The notes under the pieces are model-generated. The model worked only from the letters and a program-made list of their open reading frames with translations. It did no database searches and was not told where the DNA came from. DNA of 41,610 bases from Candidatus Adlerbacteria bacterium (lineage in GTDB: Bacteria > Patescibacteriota > Minisyncoccia > Phycocordibacterales > SBAW01), in assembly GCA_003135635.1 (NCBI GenBank), contig PLCJ01000001.1, forward strand, positions 174,155-215,764, given 5' to 3'. The translations under genes and the position numbers were made by a program. This document shows positions 25,777-33,406 of the stretch, one piece after another (position 1 is the first letter of the stretch; each line of letters opens with the position of its first letter).

Positions 25777-27115
25777 GGATTTTACTGGGGGTGAGGCCGG
25801 TAAGTTTTTCGAGGCGCTTAAGAATGACTGCGGTATAGGTCGGCGACTTCTCCATGAGGAAAAAGCGTCGGCCGAGCTTCCACGCGGCCACGGCGGTGCT
25901 GCCGCTGCCACCGAAGGGCTCAAGCACGACGTCGCCGCGCTTGGTGAGTACCTTTATATACGGCACGAGCAGCTCGATGGGCTTGGTCCCGAAGATGATG
26001 CCTTGGCCGCTACTTTTCTCATCCGCCGCGACGTGGGTTATGAAGTCCGTAGGGCATATCTTTTTACCTTTTTCATAGGACTCGAACTGGGGCTTTCCGC
26101 TCGTCGCAAAGATGGCGTTCTCATACTCATTCTGGAAGAGCCCATCCTCCGGCTCGAGATTAAGAGGCACATCACCGCCCGTGCCGACGAGCGCGATGTC
26201 CTGCTTATTGAAGAACTTATATTTCGCGGCGAAGCCCTGCACGCGATTCGGAACGTGCCACGTGATGGTATTGCGGTATCGCCAGTGTTTCTCCATGGCG
26301 TTCCAGATGGTGCGAAGATTCTTTGGGTGCTCGAAGATGAGGATGGAGAAGTCCGGCTTCTGCACCTTCGCGACGGCTGCCATCCATAGGTCGGAGAAGT
26401 CGTCCGGCAATGTTTCGGTACCGAGATAGACGCGGTTTTTCTTGGCTCCGAAGCCGCGCGTGACGCCGTCCTTCTGTTTCGTCTTGCCTTTGAGGTAATC
26501 GAGAATATACGGAGGGTCAGTGCAGACCATGTCCGCCTTCGCGCCGTCCATGAGCGCGAGCATGTCGGCTTCGACCATGCTGTCGCCGCATTGCACGAAC
26601 GAGTCGCCGAAGGCGAATTTGTCGCCGGGCTTGATGTCTATATCCCCGATGCCGAGTTTCGTCAGCTCTTTTTTGAGGTCGAACTGCTCGGGCGTCTCCT
26701 CGACGGCGAAGATAGTATCTAGGTCCTCGCTGGTGAACCCGACACCCGACAGGAACATCTCGTCGAATTCGGCAAGAAGTTTGAAATCCCATTCGCCCAC
26801 ATTTTTATTGAGACGAAGGTTCAGCTCGCGCTCTTTCTCTTCGTCAGGAATGTCGACGTATACCGCCGGGGCTTCGGTATGACCGAGCAGTCTCATGGCG
26901 GCCAGCCGCATATGGCCGCCGATGAGAATGTTTTTGCGATTGGGCGCGGCATTGAGGATGATCGGGTCGACGGTGCCGAAGAGCTTGATACTATCCGCAA
27001 GCGTGTCGAGAGCCTCTTTGGACCACTTACGCGGGTTGTAAATCGCGGGCTCTATACTGCCGACGGGGACATAGACGATTTTTAAGCTTTGTGTGGGCGT
27101 GTGTATCTTATCCAT
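25769..27115 (-). CDS. ParB-like domain fused to DNA methyltransferase
   Basis: 448 aa. Residues ~10-110 form a ParB/Srx-like domain (YVPVGSIEPAIYNPRKWSKEALDTL, then ILIGGHMRLAAMRLLG). The methyltransferase follows with catalytic motif IV TDPPYILDYL near 205 and AdoMet motif I VVLEPFGGSGSTAVAAWKLG near 400. The order (IV before I) is that of beta-class N4-cytosine/N6-adenine enzymes. ParB-methylase fusions are common in phages and islands, where they modify DNA against host restriction. Here it also coexists with a host-type I R-M locus in the same island. GC content is higher than in the R-M region. It starts 1 bp after the HTH gene upstream. Confidence 0.88.
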   Translation of the reverse strand: MDKIHTPTQSLKIVYVPVGSIEPAIYNPRKWSKEALDTLADSIKLFGTVDPIILNAAPNRKNILIGGHMRLAAMRLLGHTEAPAVYVDIPDEEKERELNLRLNKNVGEWDFKLLAEFDEMFLSGVGFTSEDLDTIFAVEETPEQFDLKKELTKLGIGDIDIKPGDKFAFGDSFVQCGDSMVEADMLALMDGAKADMVCTDPPYILDYLKGKTKQKDGVTRGFGAKKNRVYLGTETLPDDFSDLWMAAVAKVQKPDFSILIFEHPKNLRTIWNAMEKHWRYRNTITWHVPNRVQGFAAKYKFFNKQDIALVGTGGDVPLNLEPEDGLFQNEYENAIFATSGKPQFESYEKGKKICPTDFITHVAADEKSSGQGIIFGTKPIELLVPYIKVLTKRGDVVLEPFGGSGSTAVAAWKLGRRFFLMEKSPTYTAVILKRLEKLTGLTPSKIHG

Positions 27116-27116
27116 A

Positions 27117-27617
27117 TTATTTTTTCTTATCGCTTTTAATCTCCATACCAGCGAGCCGCAGGAACATCTCTACGTCTTTTGCACTACATTTTTCCCCTTG
27201 CGTCTTGAGGTATAAGCCGCCTATAACATCGGGCACACGCTCAGTCATCCATTGCTTCATGACTTGGTAGACAAGGGTGGCGAACTGAGGGTGTTTTTTC
27301 CAATCAGTCAGCGTGTCCTGGCACACTCCGATTGTCTGGGCAAATTCCTTCTGTGTTTCTGGTTCGCGAAATTGGTGAGGTGTGGCGCACCATATGACGA
27401 ATTTGATAAACTCGGCGTGGCGATTGACGCCGACAACAACCGGCAAGAAATCGGAGTGGATCGGAGTTACCCCTGCCTGAGAGTCAGCTTCATTTTTAAT
27501 TTTTTCCGGCATAATTTGCTCGGGTGCACCGCTACCTAATAAAATAAAAACCTGATGGTGCTTCCCATCGTTATTAACAGTATCCTCGATCACCTCGCGC
27601 GTATAAGAATTAGCCAC
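27117..27617 (-). CDS. HTH protein of the phage-derived cassette
   Basis: 166 aa from a GTG start at 27617. The central part (ETQKEFAQTIGVCQDTLTDWKKHPQFATLVYQVMKQW, ~85-120) is a helix-turn-helix of the kind found in phage insertion-element or small terminase proteins. The C-terminus has a second helical unit (SAKDVEMFLRLAGMEIKSDKKK) typical of those families. It is the second gene of the leftward operon and lies directly upstream of the ParB-methyltransferase. It probably binds DNA, but the site and role are unknown. Confidence 0.65.
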   Translation of the reverse strand: MANSYTREVIEDTVNNDGKHHQVFILLGSGAPEQIMPEKIKNEADSQAGVTPIHSDFLPVVVGVNRHAEFIKFVIWCATPHQFREPETQKEFAQTIGVCQDTLTDWKKHPQFATLVYQVMKQWMTERVPDVIGGLYLKTQGEKCSAKDVEMFLRLAGMEIKSDKKK

Positions 27618-27624
27618 CCTACAC

Positions 27625-28368
27625 TTATTTCCTCCGGCTTTTTTCTAGCGATATTATCTTTGCGATTTCCGAGTATTCAAAATACCTCTCTTTGGTAGCA
27701 AATTTGTCATTGACGAGTCCCATAAGTTTTTTCCTCGGGAGATCTCGGTTCTGATAGATAAATTCATTCAACTGTCGGGAAGACTCTTTTCGTGTCCTCA
27801 ACTTAGTAATCTTTGAGCGCGGCCTTCGATATTTTTTCTGAAGGCGGAGAATGTGTGGACCATAGACTCTATTTACATACTCCACAATATCCTCTTTGCT
27901 TGCATCGGGACTGATACGCAGGGCGATTGGATACAGATAGTCATCGTCATTTTGCGTAGCTTGTACAAATGGGTGTTTTTTCTCTTCGACTATATCGCTG
28001 ACGACCAACAGTTCGTAGGTATCTGGCCGACTCGGGGTCTCTGCTCTGTTATAAAGAATAAATGTTGTAATTGCCTCCGACCCTTCGAGATGGTGCAGAA
28101 GGTAGTGTCGACATATTCTCTGGATTTTCTTTTCTAGCTTTTGCCGAATTTGGCGATTGTCCTTGTAGCGCCACTCCTTAGGTGGATATGGGTACTCTGC
28201 GCCTGCCGTAAACCCTTGTTCTGGTATATCTAATTCCGTTCTCGTCTTTGCGACGAATGCGCGAAAATCATCCTTATCAAAAATATACAATATCAGATTT
28301 TTGATTTTCTTATGCCCGCCCGCCGCCGGACGATCTTTCTTTTTTCCCACTATCTTTTGATGATACAC
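27625..28368 (-). CDS. Orphan basic protein, first gene of the leftward cassette
   Basis: 247 aa from a GTG start at 28368. The protein is strongly basic and has no membrane segment. The middle part (TTFILYNRAETPSRPDTYELLVVSDIVEEKKHPF, ~100-135) has strand-like blocks, and the C-terminus (RRPRSKITKLRTRKESSRQLNEFIYQNRDLPRKKLMGLV) looks nucleic-acid binding, with an HTH-like end (KKLMGLVNDKFATKERYFEYSEIAKII). Family not recognised. It lies 7 bp before the HTH gene and is the promoter-proximal gene of the operon. Confidence 0.6.
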   Translation of the reverse strand: MYHQKIVGKKKDRPAAGGHKKIKNLILYIFDKDDFRAFVAKTRTELDIPEQGFTAGAEYPYPPKEWRYKDNRQIRQKLEKKIQRICRHYLLHHLEGSEAITTFILYNRAETPSRPDTYELLVVSDIVEEKKHPFVQATQNDDDYLYPIALRISPDASKEDIVEYVNRVYGPHILRLQKKYRRPRSKITKLRTRKESSRQLNEFIYQNRDLPRKKLMGLVNDKFATKERYFEYSEIAKIISLEKSRRK

Positions 28369-28491
28369 AGATTTTTGAAACCGTGTGGAATACTACCTGA
28401 GGAAAACATAAAGAAGAATTACTTCTCAACTTTGTCAAATGGCACATGGGTTTTTTACTATTCCACCCTTATTCCTCAAGCATATACCTAG

Positions 28492-28549
28492 AGAATGGGA
28501 CGTCGTGGAACACCTCATTTGGTGTGCCAAATGTCCCATTCTGTTTTTT
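28492..28549 (+). terminator. Long hairpin with T-run (terminator-like)
   Basis: A perfect 10-bp stem AGAATGGGAC/GTCCCATTCT (28492-28501, 28533-28542) encloses a second stem TGGaACACC/GGTGTgCCA and is followed by GTTTTTT. It has the form of a rightward intrinsic terminator, but the genes on either side diverge, so it ends no visible gene. It may end an unseen short RNA, or may be an island-end element, as it lies 10 bp inside the right repeat. Confidence 0.65.
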
Positions 28550-28558
28550 CATGCCCCC

Positions 28559-28569
28559 GACTGAGACGC
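28559..28569. repeat. Right copy of the 11-bp island boundary repeat
   Basis: GACTGAGACGC, identical to 9825-9835 in the same orientation. The left copy is embedded in the 33-bp repeat. A candidate attR core. Confidence 0.4.
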
Positions 28570-28608
28570 CTCATTTTGGTACAATGAAAGTGCTCAAAGA
28601 ACCCTTCA

Positions 28609-28681
28609 ACGGCCTCACTGTGGCGGGTTCGCAACCGAGCCAGTCAGCAGTCTAGTTTAGTATCGATAGACTAAGGGCCGT
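28609..28681 (+). other. Three-stem RNA-like structure upstream of the rplC promoter
   Basis: The outer stem ACGGCC/GGCCGT (28609-28614, 28676-28681) encloses GGTT-cgc-AACC and AGTCTA/TAGACT (28649-28654, 28667-28672). It totals 73 nt and could fold like a three-way junction. A -10-like TACAAT at 28580-28585 could transcribe it into the ribosomal operon leader. It does not fit a tRNA. Confidence 0.35.
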
Positions 28682-28706
28682 CGAAATTGGTCCCTTCACC
28701 TCAAAA

Positions 28707-28735
28707 TTGCACATTCCTGCGGGGTCATGTATAGT
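28707..28735 (+). promoter_or_regulatory. Main promoter of the ribosomal protein operon
   Basis: TTGCAC (28707-28712), 17-bp spacer, TATAGT (28730-28735). The start would be near 28742, giving an ~84-nt leader to rplC that holds TGTCTT/AAGACA (28753-28758, 28776-28781) and GTCCGC-tatag-GCGGAC (28799-28815). Confidence 0.8.
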
Positions 28736-28825
28736 ACCTCCGACTTTACATTTGTCTTGGCTCAAATTGGTTGGTAAGACACGTATCGTTGATCCATGTC
28801 CGCTATAGGCGGACCAATAGACAAC

Positions 28826-29446
28826 ATGAAATTTATCCTTGGAACTAAAGGGAAAATGCTTACCGTTTTTACTGAAGACGGTAAAGCATATGCTGCGACT
28901 GTAATCAACGCCGGCCCCGCCGTGGTATCGCAGATAAAAACATCTGAAAAAGATGGATATAACGCGGTGCAAATTGGCTATGGTGTAACGAAAGAAAACC
29001 GAGTTGCAAAAGCGCAGCTTGGACATGCCAAAGGCAAAGCGCTCAAACATTTTCGCGAGTTGCGCAATCGTGATAATTCTTTGCCAGAGGGAATTGAAGT
29101 GGGTGCAACGGTTGATATCTCTGTATTTTCTGCGGGCGATAAGGTTGCCGTATCAGCCATTTCCAAAGGCAAAGGATTTCAAGGTGTCGTGAAGCGTCAT
29201 GGTTTTCATGGGGGTCCTCGCTCCCACGGTCAAAAACACTCTGAACGATCTCCCGGTTCAATCGGCGGCGGCGGCCGCGCGGGTGGCCGCGTCATCAAAG
29301 GAATGCGCATGGGTGGTCGTATGGGAGGGGATCGCGTAACAGTGCGCAATCTTTCAATTCTTCAAGTGCATCCGGAAACCGGGGAATTAGTGCTTGCAGG
29401 CGCGGTTCCCGGTCGTCGCGGCACGTTGGTAGAGATTCGTGGATAA
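28826..29446 (+). CDS. rplC: Ribosomal protein uL3
   Basis: 206 aa from ATG 28826. The track start at 28796 would place the leader hairpin in the coding sequence, and uL3 conventionally begins MKFILGTK-like. The conserved loop that reaches the peptidyl-transferase centre is present (GGPRSHGQKHSERSPGSIG, then GMRMGGRMGGDRVTVRNL). It is an early assembly protein of the large subunit. It heads the operon here. The usual upstream partner rpsJ (uS10) is not in the window, since the accessory island lies directly upstream. Confidence 0.97.
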   Translation: MKFILGTKGKMLTVFTEDGKAYAATVINAGPAVVSQIKTSEKDGYNAVQIGYGVTKENRVAKAQLGHAKGKALKHFRELRNRDNSLPEGIEVGATVDISVFSAGDKVAVSAISKGKGFQGVVKRHGFHGGPRSHGQKHSERSPGSIGGGGRAGGRVIKGMRMGGRMGGDRVTVRNLSILQVHPETGELVLAGAVPGRRGTLVEIRG

Positions 29447-29451
29447 CTATT

Positions 29452-30114
29452 ATGGACGCTGTCATATACAACAACAAAGGAGAAAAGGCGGGAACAATAG
29501 AGCTTCCCACAAATATCTTTGGTCTTCCGTGGAATGCTGACCTTGTGCATCAAGTGGTAACCTCCATGCAGGGTAATGCTCGCAAAGGTACCGCACACAC
29601 CAAACAGCGCGGTGAGGTGCGCGGTGGAGGCAAGAAACCCTGGAAGCAGAAAGGAACTGGCCGAGCACGCCACGGCTCATCCCGCTCGCCCCTTTGGAGA
29701 GGGGGTGGAGTGACCCATGGTCCACGCAAGGAAAAAATTTATATAAGAAAAATCAACCAGAAAGTTCGCCAAAAAGCGCTTCTGGTAGCACTTTCGCGCA
29801 AAATGAAAGATGGGGAAATAATTCTTCTTGATTCATTTAAGATAGAAGAACCGAAGACTCGTTCAGCGAAATCTGTCCTCTTGGCGTTATCAAAGAAATT
29901 CCCGAAGCTTACCAAAGCGCGCAATGCAGCACTCATCGCGCTCCCTACCAAACATGCGCCAACTCTGAAGAGTTTTAGAAATATTGGAAATGTCGACGTA
30001 ACCGAAGTGCGCAACCTCAACCCGGTATCGGTGCTAGCAAGTAAATATCTTCTCATAGAAGATCCAGCTGTTTCCATAGAGATGCTTTTACAGAAGCAAG
30101 TGACCAAGAAATAA
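29452..30114 (+). CDS. rplD: Ribosomal protein uL4
   Basis: 220 aa. The extended tunnel loop is recognisable (TAHTKQRGEVRGGGKKPWKQ, then GRARHGSSRSPLWRGGGV) at ~43-90, and the C-terminal globular domain follows. It lines the polypeptide exit tunnel. In E. coli it also represses its own operon by attenuation. Whether that applies here is unknown, but the structured leader before rplC would be the place to look. It starts 5 bp after rplC with no SD sequence. Confidence 0.97.
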   Translation: MDAVIYNNKGEKAGTIELPTNIFGLPWNADLVHQVVTSMQGNARKGTAHTKQRGEVRGGGKKPWKQKGTGRARHGSSRSPLWRGGGVTHGPRKEKIYIRKINQKVRQKALLVALSRKMKDGEIILLDSFKIEEPKTRSAKSVLLALSKKFPKLTKARNAALIALPTKHAPTLKSFRNIGNVDVTEVRNLNPVSVLASKYLLIEDPAVSIEMLLQKQVTKK

Positions 30115-30118
30115 AAAT

Positions 30119-30412
30119 ATGATATCGCACAAACATGTCGGCTCTATACTCCTCTCACCCCGCATTACCGAAAAGGGTGCTTACCTCTCTTCCCAAAATG
30201 TCTACGTGTTTAATGTTGCTCGCAGCGCAAATAAAAGAGAAATTGCAGAAGCAATACGCCAGGTGTACAAAGTAACGCCAAAGCGGATTGCGGTTATCAC
30301 AACTCCGCCTAAGCGGGTAAAGACGCGTGGTACCAATCGTCCTGGATATACTGCGCAAGGCAAGAAAGCATACGTGTATCTCAAACAAGGAGACGTCATC
30401 GAATTTAATTAA
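30119..30412 (+). CDS. rplW: Ribosomal protein uL23
   Basis: 97 aa, normal length. Family features are LLSPRITEKGAYLSSQNVYVFNV at the N-terminus and PKRVKTRGTNRPGYTAQGKKAYVYL in the loop and C-terminal strand. It sits at the exit of the peptide tunnel and docks trigger factor and SRP. It begins 4 bp after rplD. Confidence 0.96.
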   Translation: MISHKHVGSILLSPRITEKGAYLSSQNVYVFNVARSANKREIAEAIRQVYKVTPKRIAVITTPPKRVKTRGTNRPGYTAQGKKAYVYLKQGDVIEFN

Positions 30413-30423
30413 ACGCGAAATAT

Positions 30424-31266
30424 ATGAAACACTACAGACCCTACACCAAATCGCGTCGTCACATGTCGACGGTTTCATTCCGGAAAAAGCTTACTACCGC
30501 TATGCCACACAAGGCGCTTACGAAGGGGAGAAAGCGACACGTCGGGAGAAATTCGGCGGGACGTATCACGGTGCGTCACAAAGGCGGTGGACACAAGCGT
30601 CTCTTTCGTGATATCGATTTTTCGTACAATAAAAAAGGCGTCCCAGGAAAAATAGAAACCATCGAGTACGATCCTAACCGTTCTGGTTTTATCGGCATCT
30701 TGGTATATCGCGATGGGGAGCGCCGCTACGCGCTTTTGCCGGAATCGCTTCACGCCGGGGATGTTATAGAAAGCGGAGAGAGTGTACCGCCGACTCCAGG
30801 CAATCGCATGCCGCTTAGTCATATTCCCATCGGTGCATTTGTCTATAACGTTGAAATAAAGCCGGGGGAAGGCGGTAAGCTGGGACGGGCTGCGGGCATT
30901 CACATTGAAGTGGTTGCGCGCGATCAGGGCTACGTTGACCTCAAAATGCCCTCAAGCGAAATTCGCCGGGTACTTGAAGTGTGCTGGGCGACTATCGGAA
31001 AAGTCTCAAATGAAGAACATCATTTAGTAACCATAGGCAAAGCAGGCCGTAGCCGTTGGATGGGAATTCGTCCCACGGTTCGCGGTACGGCGATGAATCC
31101 GGTTGACCATCCTCACGGCGGCGGTGAAGGGCGCCAAGGGAGGGGTCTGCGCCGCGCCAAAAGTGCGTGGGGAAAACCCACCGGCAAGGGTCAAAAGACA
31201 CGCACCCCGAAAAAATACTCCAACTATCTCATTGTTTCGCGCCGCAAGGTGGGTAAGCGGAAATAA
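30424..31266 (+). CDS. rplB: Ribosomal protein uL2
   Basis: 280 aa, full length. GGGHKRLFRDIDF near residue 57 and the near-invariant AMNPVDHPHGGGEGRQGRG near 222, containing the His implicated in peptidyl-transferase function, are present. The basic C-terminal tail follows. It is needed for subunit association and tRNA binding. It is followed by an ~100-bp gap with an internal promoter before rpsS. Confidence 0.98.
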   Translation: MKHYRPYTKSRRHMSTVSFRKKLTTAMPHKALTKGRKRHVGRNSAGRITVRHKGGGHKRLFRDIDFSYNKKGVPGKIETIEYDPNRSGFIGILVYRDGERRYALLPESLHAGDVIESGESVPPTPGNRMPLSHIPIGAFVYNVEIKPGEGGKLGRAAGIHIEVVARDQGYVDLKMPSSEIRRVLEVCWATIGKVSNEEHHLVTIGKAGRSRWMGIRPTVRGTAMNPVDHPHGGGEGRQGRGLRRAKSAWGKPTGKGQKTRTPKKYSNYLIVSRRKVGKRK

Positions 31267-31300
31267 ACACGTTGAAAAAGGCGGTTTCCCATTGCTACGG

Positions 31301-31328
31301 TTGACTCTTTTTGAGTTTCCTGTACCAT
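31301..31328 (+). promoter_or_regulatory. Internal promoter before rpsS
   Basis: TTGACT (31301-31306), 16-bp spacer, TACCAT (31323-31328), in the widest gap of the rplC-rplE block. The expected start is near 31335. Confidence 0.6.
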
Positions 31329-31337
31329 GACTGCACT

Positions 31338-31367
31338 CCCGCGGCTTGCGGGTTTTGCATTGCAAAA
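31338..31367 (+). promoter_or_regulatory. Leader hairpins before rpsS (attenuator-like)
   Basis: CCCGC-ggctt-GCGGG (31338-31352) followed by TTTT, which then forms a second hairpin TTTTGC-att-GCAAAA (31353-31367) ending 1 nt before the ATG. It lies right at the start of the predicted transcript and could terminate, pause, or control access to the start codon. Confidence 0.5.
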
Positions 31368-31368
31368 T

Positions 31369-31722
31369 ATGGCACGATCAATCAAAAAAGGTCCCTATGT
31401 AGACGAAAGACTCCTCAAAAAAATTGAGGGGAAAAAGCCCCAAACCGCTGACGTGATTACTACCTGGGCGCGTCGCAGTCAAATTTCTCCTGAAATGGTG
31501 GGATTTACCTTTGGTGTGCACAATGGCAAAGCACATACTCCGGTTTTGGTAAGCGAAGATATGGTGGGGCACCGATTAGGAGAATTTTCTCCGACAAAAA
31601 AATTTACCCGCCACGGTGGCAAGATGCAAAAGGAGCTTGAACAGAAACAAAAAGAAAGCGAAATCGCATCCGCACAAGCCGCCAAAGCTGCAGCAGATGT
31701 CTCCACTGCAAAAGCGAAATAA
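31369..31722 (+). CDS. rpsS: Ribosomal protein uS19 with C-terminal extension
   Basis: 117 aa from ATG 31369. The track start at 31327 lies in the promoter. The core is standard ([18 protein letters not shown] at the start, [19 protein letters not shown] near 72). The family normally ends near 92 residues. Here a Gln/Glu/Lys/Ala-rich helical tail of about 25 residues follows ([20 protein letters not shown]). It binds 16S helices in the head of the small subunit near the A site. The tail would project from the head and is of unknown use. Confidence 0.96.
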   Translation: MARSIKKGPYVDERLLKKIEGKKPQTADVITTWARRSQISPEMVGFTFGVHNGKAHTPVLVSEDMVGHRLGEFSPTKKFTRHGGKMQKELEQKQKESEIASAQAAKAAADVSTAKAK

Positions 31723-31728
31723 AAAACC

Positions 31729-32094
31729 ATGGCTGACGTAACCGCACAACTGGCTCAATACCGACAAGCGCCGCGTAAAGTACGCCTCGTCGCTGATCTA
31801 GTGCGCGGCAAATCAGCAGCACGCGCCTTAGCGCTTCTCTCGGTTCTTCCCAAGAAAGCCTCCGAGCCCATGCAGAAACTCATACAAAGCGCCATTGCAA
31901 ATGCGTCAAAATCGGGAAACACCGCAAAGGATCTGTTTATCTCAAAAATTGACGTACAGGCAGGTCCCGTCTCCAAACGCCACATGCCCCGCGCCCGCGG
32001 CCGCGCATCGCTCATTCACAAGCGCACAAGCCATTTGAGCCTCGTCCTTTCCGTGCGCCCGACTAAGGAGATTTCCACAGTAGCAAAAAAATAA
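31729..32094 (+). CDS. rplV: Ribosomal protein uL22
   Basis: 121 aa. YRQAPRKVRLVADLVRGK at the N-terminus and the tunnel-lining hairpin (PVSKRHMPRARGRASLIHKR) near 83-102 are typical. It forms part of the peptide exit tunnel constriction, with uL4. It starts 6 bp after rpsS. Confidence 0.96.
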   Translation: MADVTAQLAQYRQAPRKVRLVADLVRGKSAARALALLSVLPKKASEPMQKLIQSAIANASKSGNTAKDLFISKIDVQAGPVSKRHMPRARGRASLIHKRTSHLSLVLSVRPTKEISTVAKK

Positions 32095-32095
32095 T

Positions 32096-32773
32096 ATGTC
32101 CAAAGTAGTCCATCCATACGCACATCGATTAGGTATACTTCGCGACTGGCGGCATCGTTGGTTTGCGCGCGGGGAGAAATATCAAGCCTATCTCAAAGCG
32201 GATATACTTCTTCGCGAATATTTATTGAAGGAACTGCGCGGTATGTACATCGGCGGACTTGAGATAGAGCGTAACGAAAAAACACTTCGCGTGATCGTGA
32301 AAACTTCTCGCCCGGGCGTTATTATCGGCCGCTCTGGCGAAGGGTCTCAGAAGCTTCGCACGAAGATTGTTAATTTTCTACACAAACATAATCTCGCCAC
32401 ACCGGAGGTGAAACTTGATATCGAAGAGATTCGCTCACCTGAGAGTAACGCAGCGATTGTTGCCTATATGGTGGTTGAGAGCCTGGAAAAACGTTTGCCT
32501 TTCAGACGAGTACTGAAGCAAACCGTCGAAAAGGCAATGGCAAACCGCGATGTCAAAGGGGTACGCGTTGCGGTCTCGGGGATGCTCGGGGGCGGGTCCA
32601 TGTCGAGGCGCGAAGAGCTTAAAAAAGGACGTATTCCCCTGCAGTCGTTTCGCTCTGACATCGATTTCGCGCGGGATCGCGCAAATCTCCCCCTTGGCGT
32701 CATTGGGGTCAAGGTATGGATTTACCGGGGCGAGGTATTTGCTGAGAAGTCAAAAGATCGCAAAGACGCATAA
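32096..32773 (+). CDS. rpsC: Ribosomal protein uS3
   Basis: 225 aa. The type II KH domain carries RPGVIIGRSGEGSQKLRTKI near 77. The C-terminal domain has SGMLGGGSMSRREELKKGRIPLQ near 160 and GVIGVKVWIYRGEVF near 200. It is located at the mRNA entry channel, with helicase-like function together with uS4 and uS5. It starts one base after the rplV stop. Confidence 0.97.
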   Translation: MSKVVHPYAHRLGILRDWRHRWFARGEKYQAYLKADILLREYLLKELRGMYIGGLEIERNEKTLRVIVKTSRPGVIIGRSGEGSQKLRTKIVNFLHKHNLATPEVKLDIEEIRSPESNAAIVAYMVVESLEKRLPFRRVLKQTVEKAMANRDVKGVRVAVSGMLGGGSMSRREELKKGRIPLQSFRSDIDFARDRANLPLGVIGVKVWIYRGEVFAEKSKDRKDA

Positions 32774-32778
32774 CTCAT

Positions 32779-33204
32779 ATGTTATTTCCAAAGAAAGTAA
32801 AATTTCGCAAATGGCACACGATGCGCCGCAATCCCAAGAAAGGAAAGACGGCAAAACGGGGCCTTACGGTTTCATTCGGGAGTCATGGGCTCAAAGCCAT
32901 GACGCATGCCCGTGTTCGCTCCAATCAGATAGAAAGCGCACGCAAGGTGGTCGTTCGTAGGCTCGGCAAAACGGGTAAAATGTGGGTGCGCATTTTCCCT
33001 GATAAACCTTTCACGCAGAAGCCACCTGAAGTAAAGCTCGGTAAGGGGAAGGGCGATCCGGTGGGCTATGAGGTAGAAGTATGGCCCGGGCGGATCCTTT
33101 TTGAGGTAGATGGGGTTGGTGATGAGGTCGCCATTGAGGCGCTCATCAAAGCGGGTAAAAAACTCCCGCTTAGAGCCAAAGTTGTTCCTCGCTCTGTCCA
33201 CTAA
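32779..33204 (+). CDS. rplP: Ribosomal protein uL16
   Basis: 141 aa. MLFPKKVKFRKWHTMR at the N-terminus and KPFTQKPPEVKLGKGKGDPVGYEVEVWPG near 75 are family signatures. The Arg that is hydroxylated in E. coli uL16 (V-R-M-GKGKG) is Lys here. It binds near the A-site tRNA elbow and completes large-subunit assembly. Confidence 0.96.
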   Translation: MLFPKKVKFRKWHTMRRNPKKGKTAKRGLTVSFGSHGLKAMTHARVRSNQIESARKVVVRRLGKTGKMWVRIFPDKPFTQKPPEVKLGKGKGDPVGYEVEVWPGRILFEVDGVGDEVAIEALIKAGKKLPLRAKVVPRSVH

Positions 33205-33210
33205 AGAGAT

Positions 33211-33402
33211 ATGGCAAAAAAAGAATCATTTACAAACTATTCCATTGAGGAGATTGACCGCTTTGTGAAGCAGAAGCGCGAAGAACTGCGTGGCTTGCTT
33301 TTTTCTGTCGCGGGGAGTAAAAATCAAAATGTAAAGCAGGCAGCCCAGGTGCGTCGTGAAGTGGCTCGCGCTCTTACGGAACGTAGTGCTCGTCGTGCAT
33401 AA
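33211..33402 (+). CDS. rpmC: Ribosomal protein uL29
   Basis: 63 aa, two-helix coiled protein (YSIEEIDRFVKQKREELRGLLFSVAG, then VKQAAQVRREVARALTE). Typical length and operon position between uL16 and uS17. It lies near the tunnel exit next to uL23. Confidence 0.92.
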   Translation: MAKKESFTNYSIEEIDRFVKQKREELRGLLFSVAGSKNQNVKQAAQVRREVARALTERSARRA

Positions 33403-33406
33403 CAGT

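Larger units (their letters stand above)
9825..28569. mobile_element. Integrated accessory island with serine recombinase, type I R-M and phage-derived genes
   Basis: The proposed limits are an 11-bp direct repeat GACTGAGACGC at 9825-9835 and 28559-28569. Everything between is accessory: a large serine recombinase near the left end, a type I restriction-modification operon, an HTH-ImmA/PIN-like pair, orphan genes, and a leftward terminase/methyltransferase cassette. Flanking genes are ordinary chromosomal ones (secDF and a serine hydrolase on the left, the ribosomal operon on the right). Base composition shifts several times inside, suggesting a composite. No structural phage genes or conjugation genes are seen, so it looks like a defence island, phage satellite or decayed prophage. 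The boundary repeat is short and could be chance. Confidence 0.5.
28369..28706. other. Intergenic region between island and ribosomal operon
   Basis: About 340 bp with no credible gene. The 69-aa track ORF at 28446 reads through hairpins and has no coding character. It holds a long hairpin with T-run, the right copy of the 11-bp island repeat, and a three-stem structure, each listed separately. Confidence 0.7.

Noticed and set aside
25646-26389. 247-aa plus-strand ORF
   Set aside because: Antisense shadow of the ParB-methyltransferase and HTH genes, a side effect of their GC-rich codons.
28446-28655. 69-aa ORF upstream of rplC
   Set aside because: It reads through a perfect hairpin, T-run and other stems, with no coding character and no operon context.
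28609-28681. tRNA at the right island edge
   Set aside because: The length (73 nt) and outer stem are suggestive, but neither strand has a D-arm, an anticodon arm with a 7-nt loop, or a proper T-loop at the right positions.
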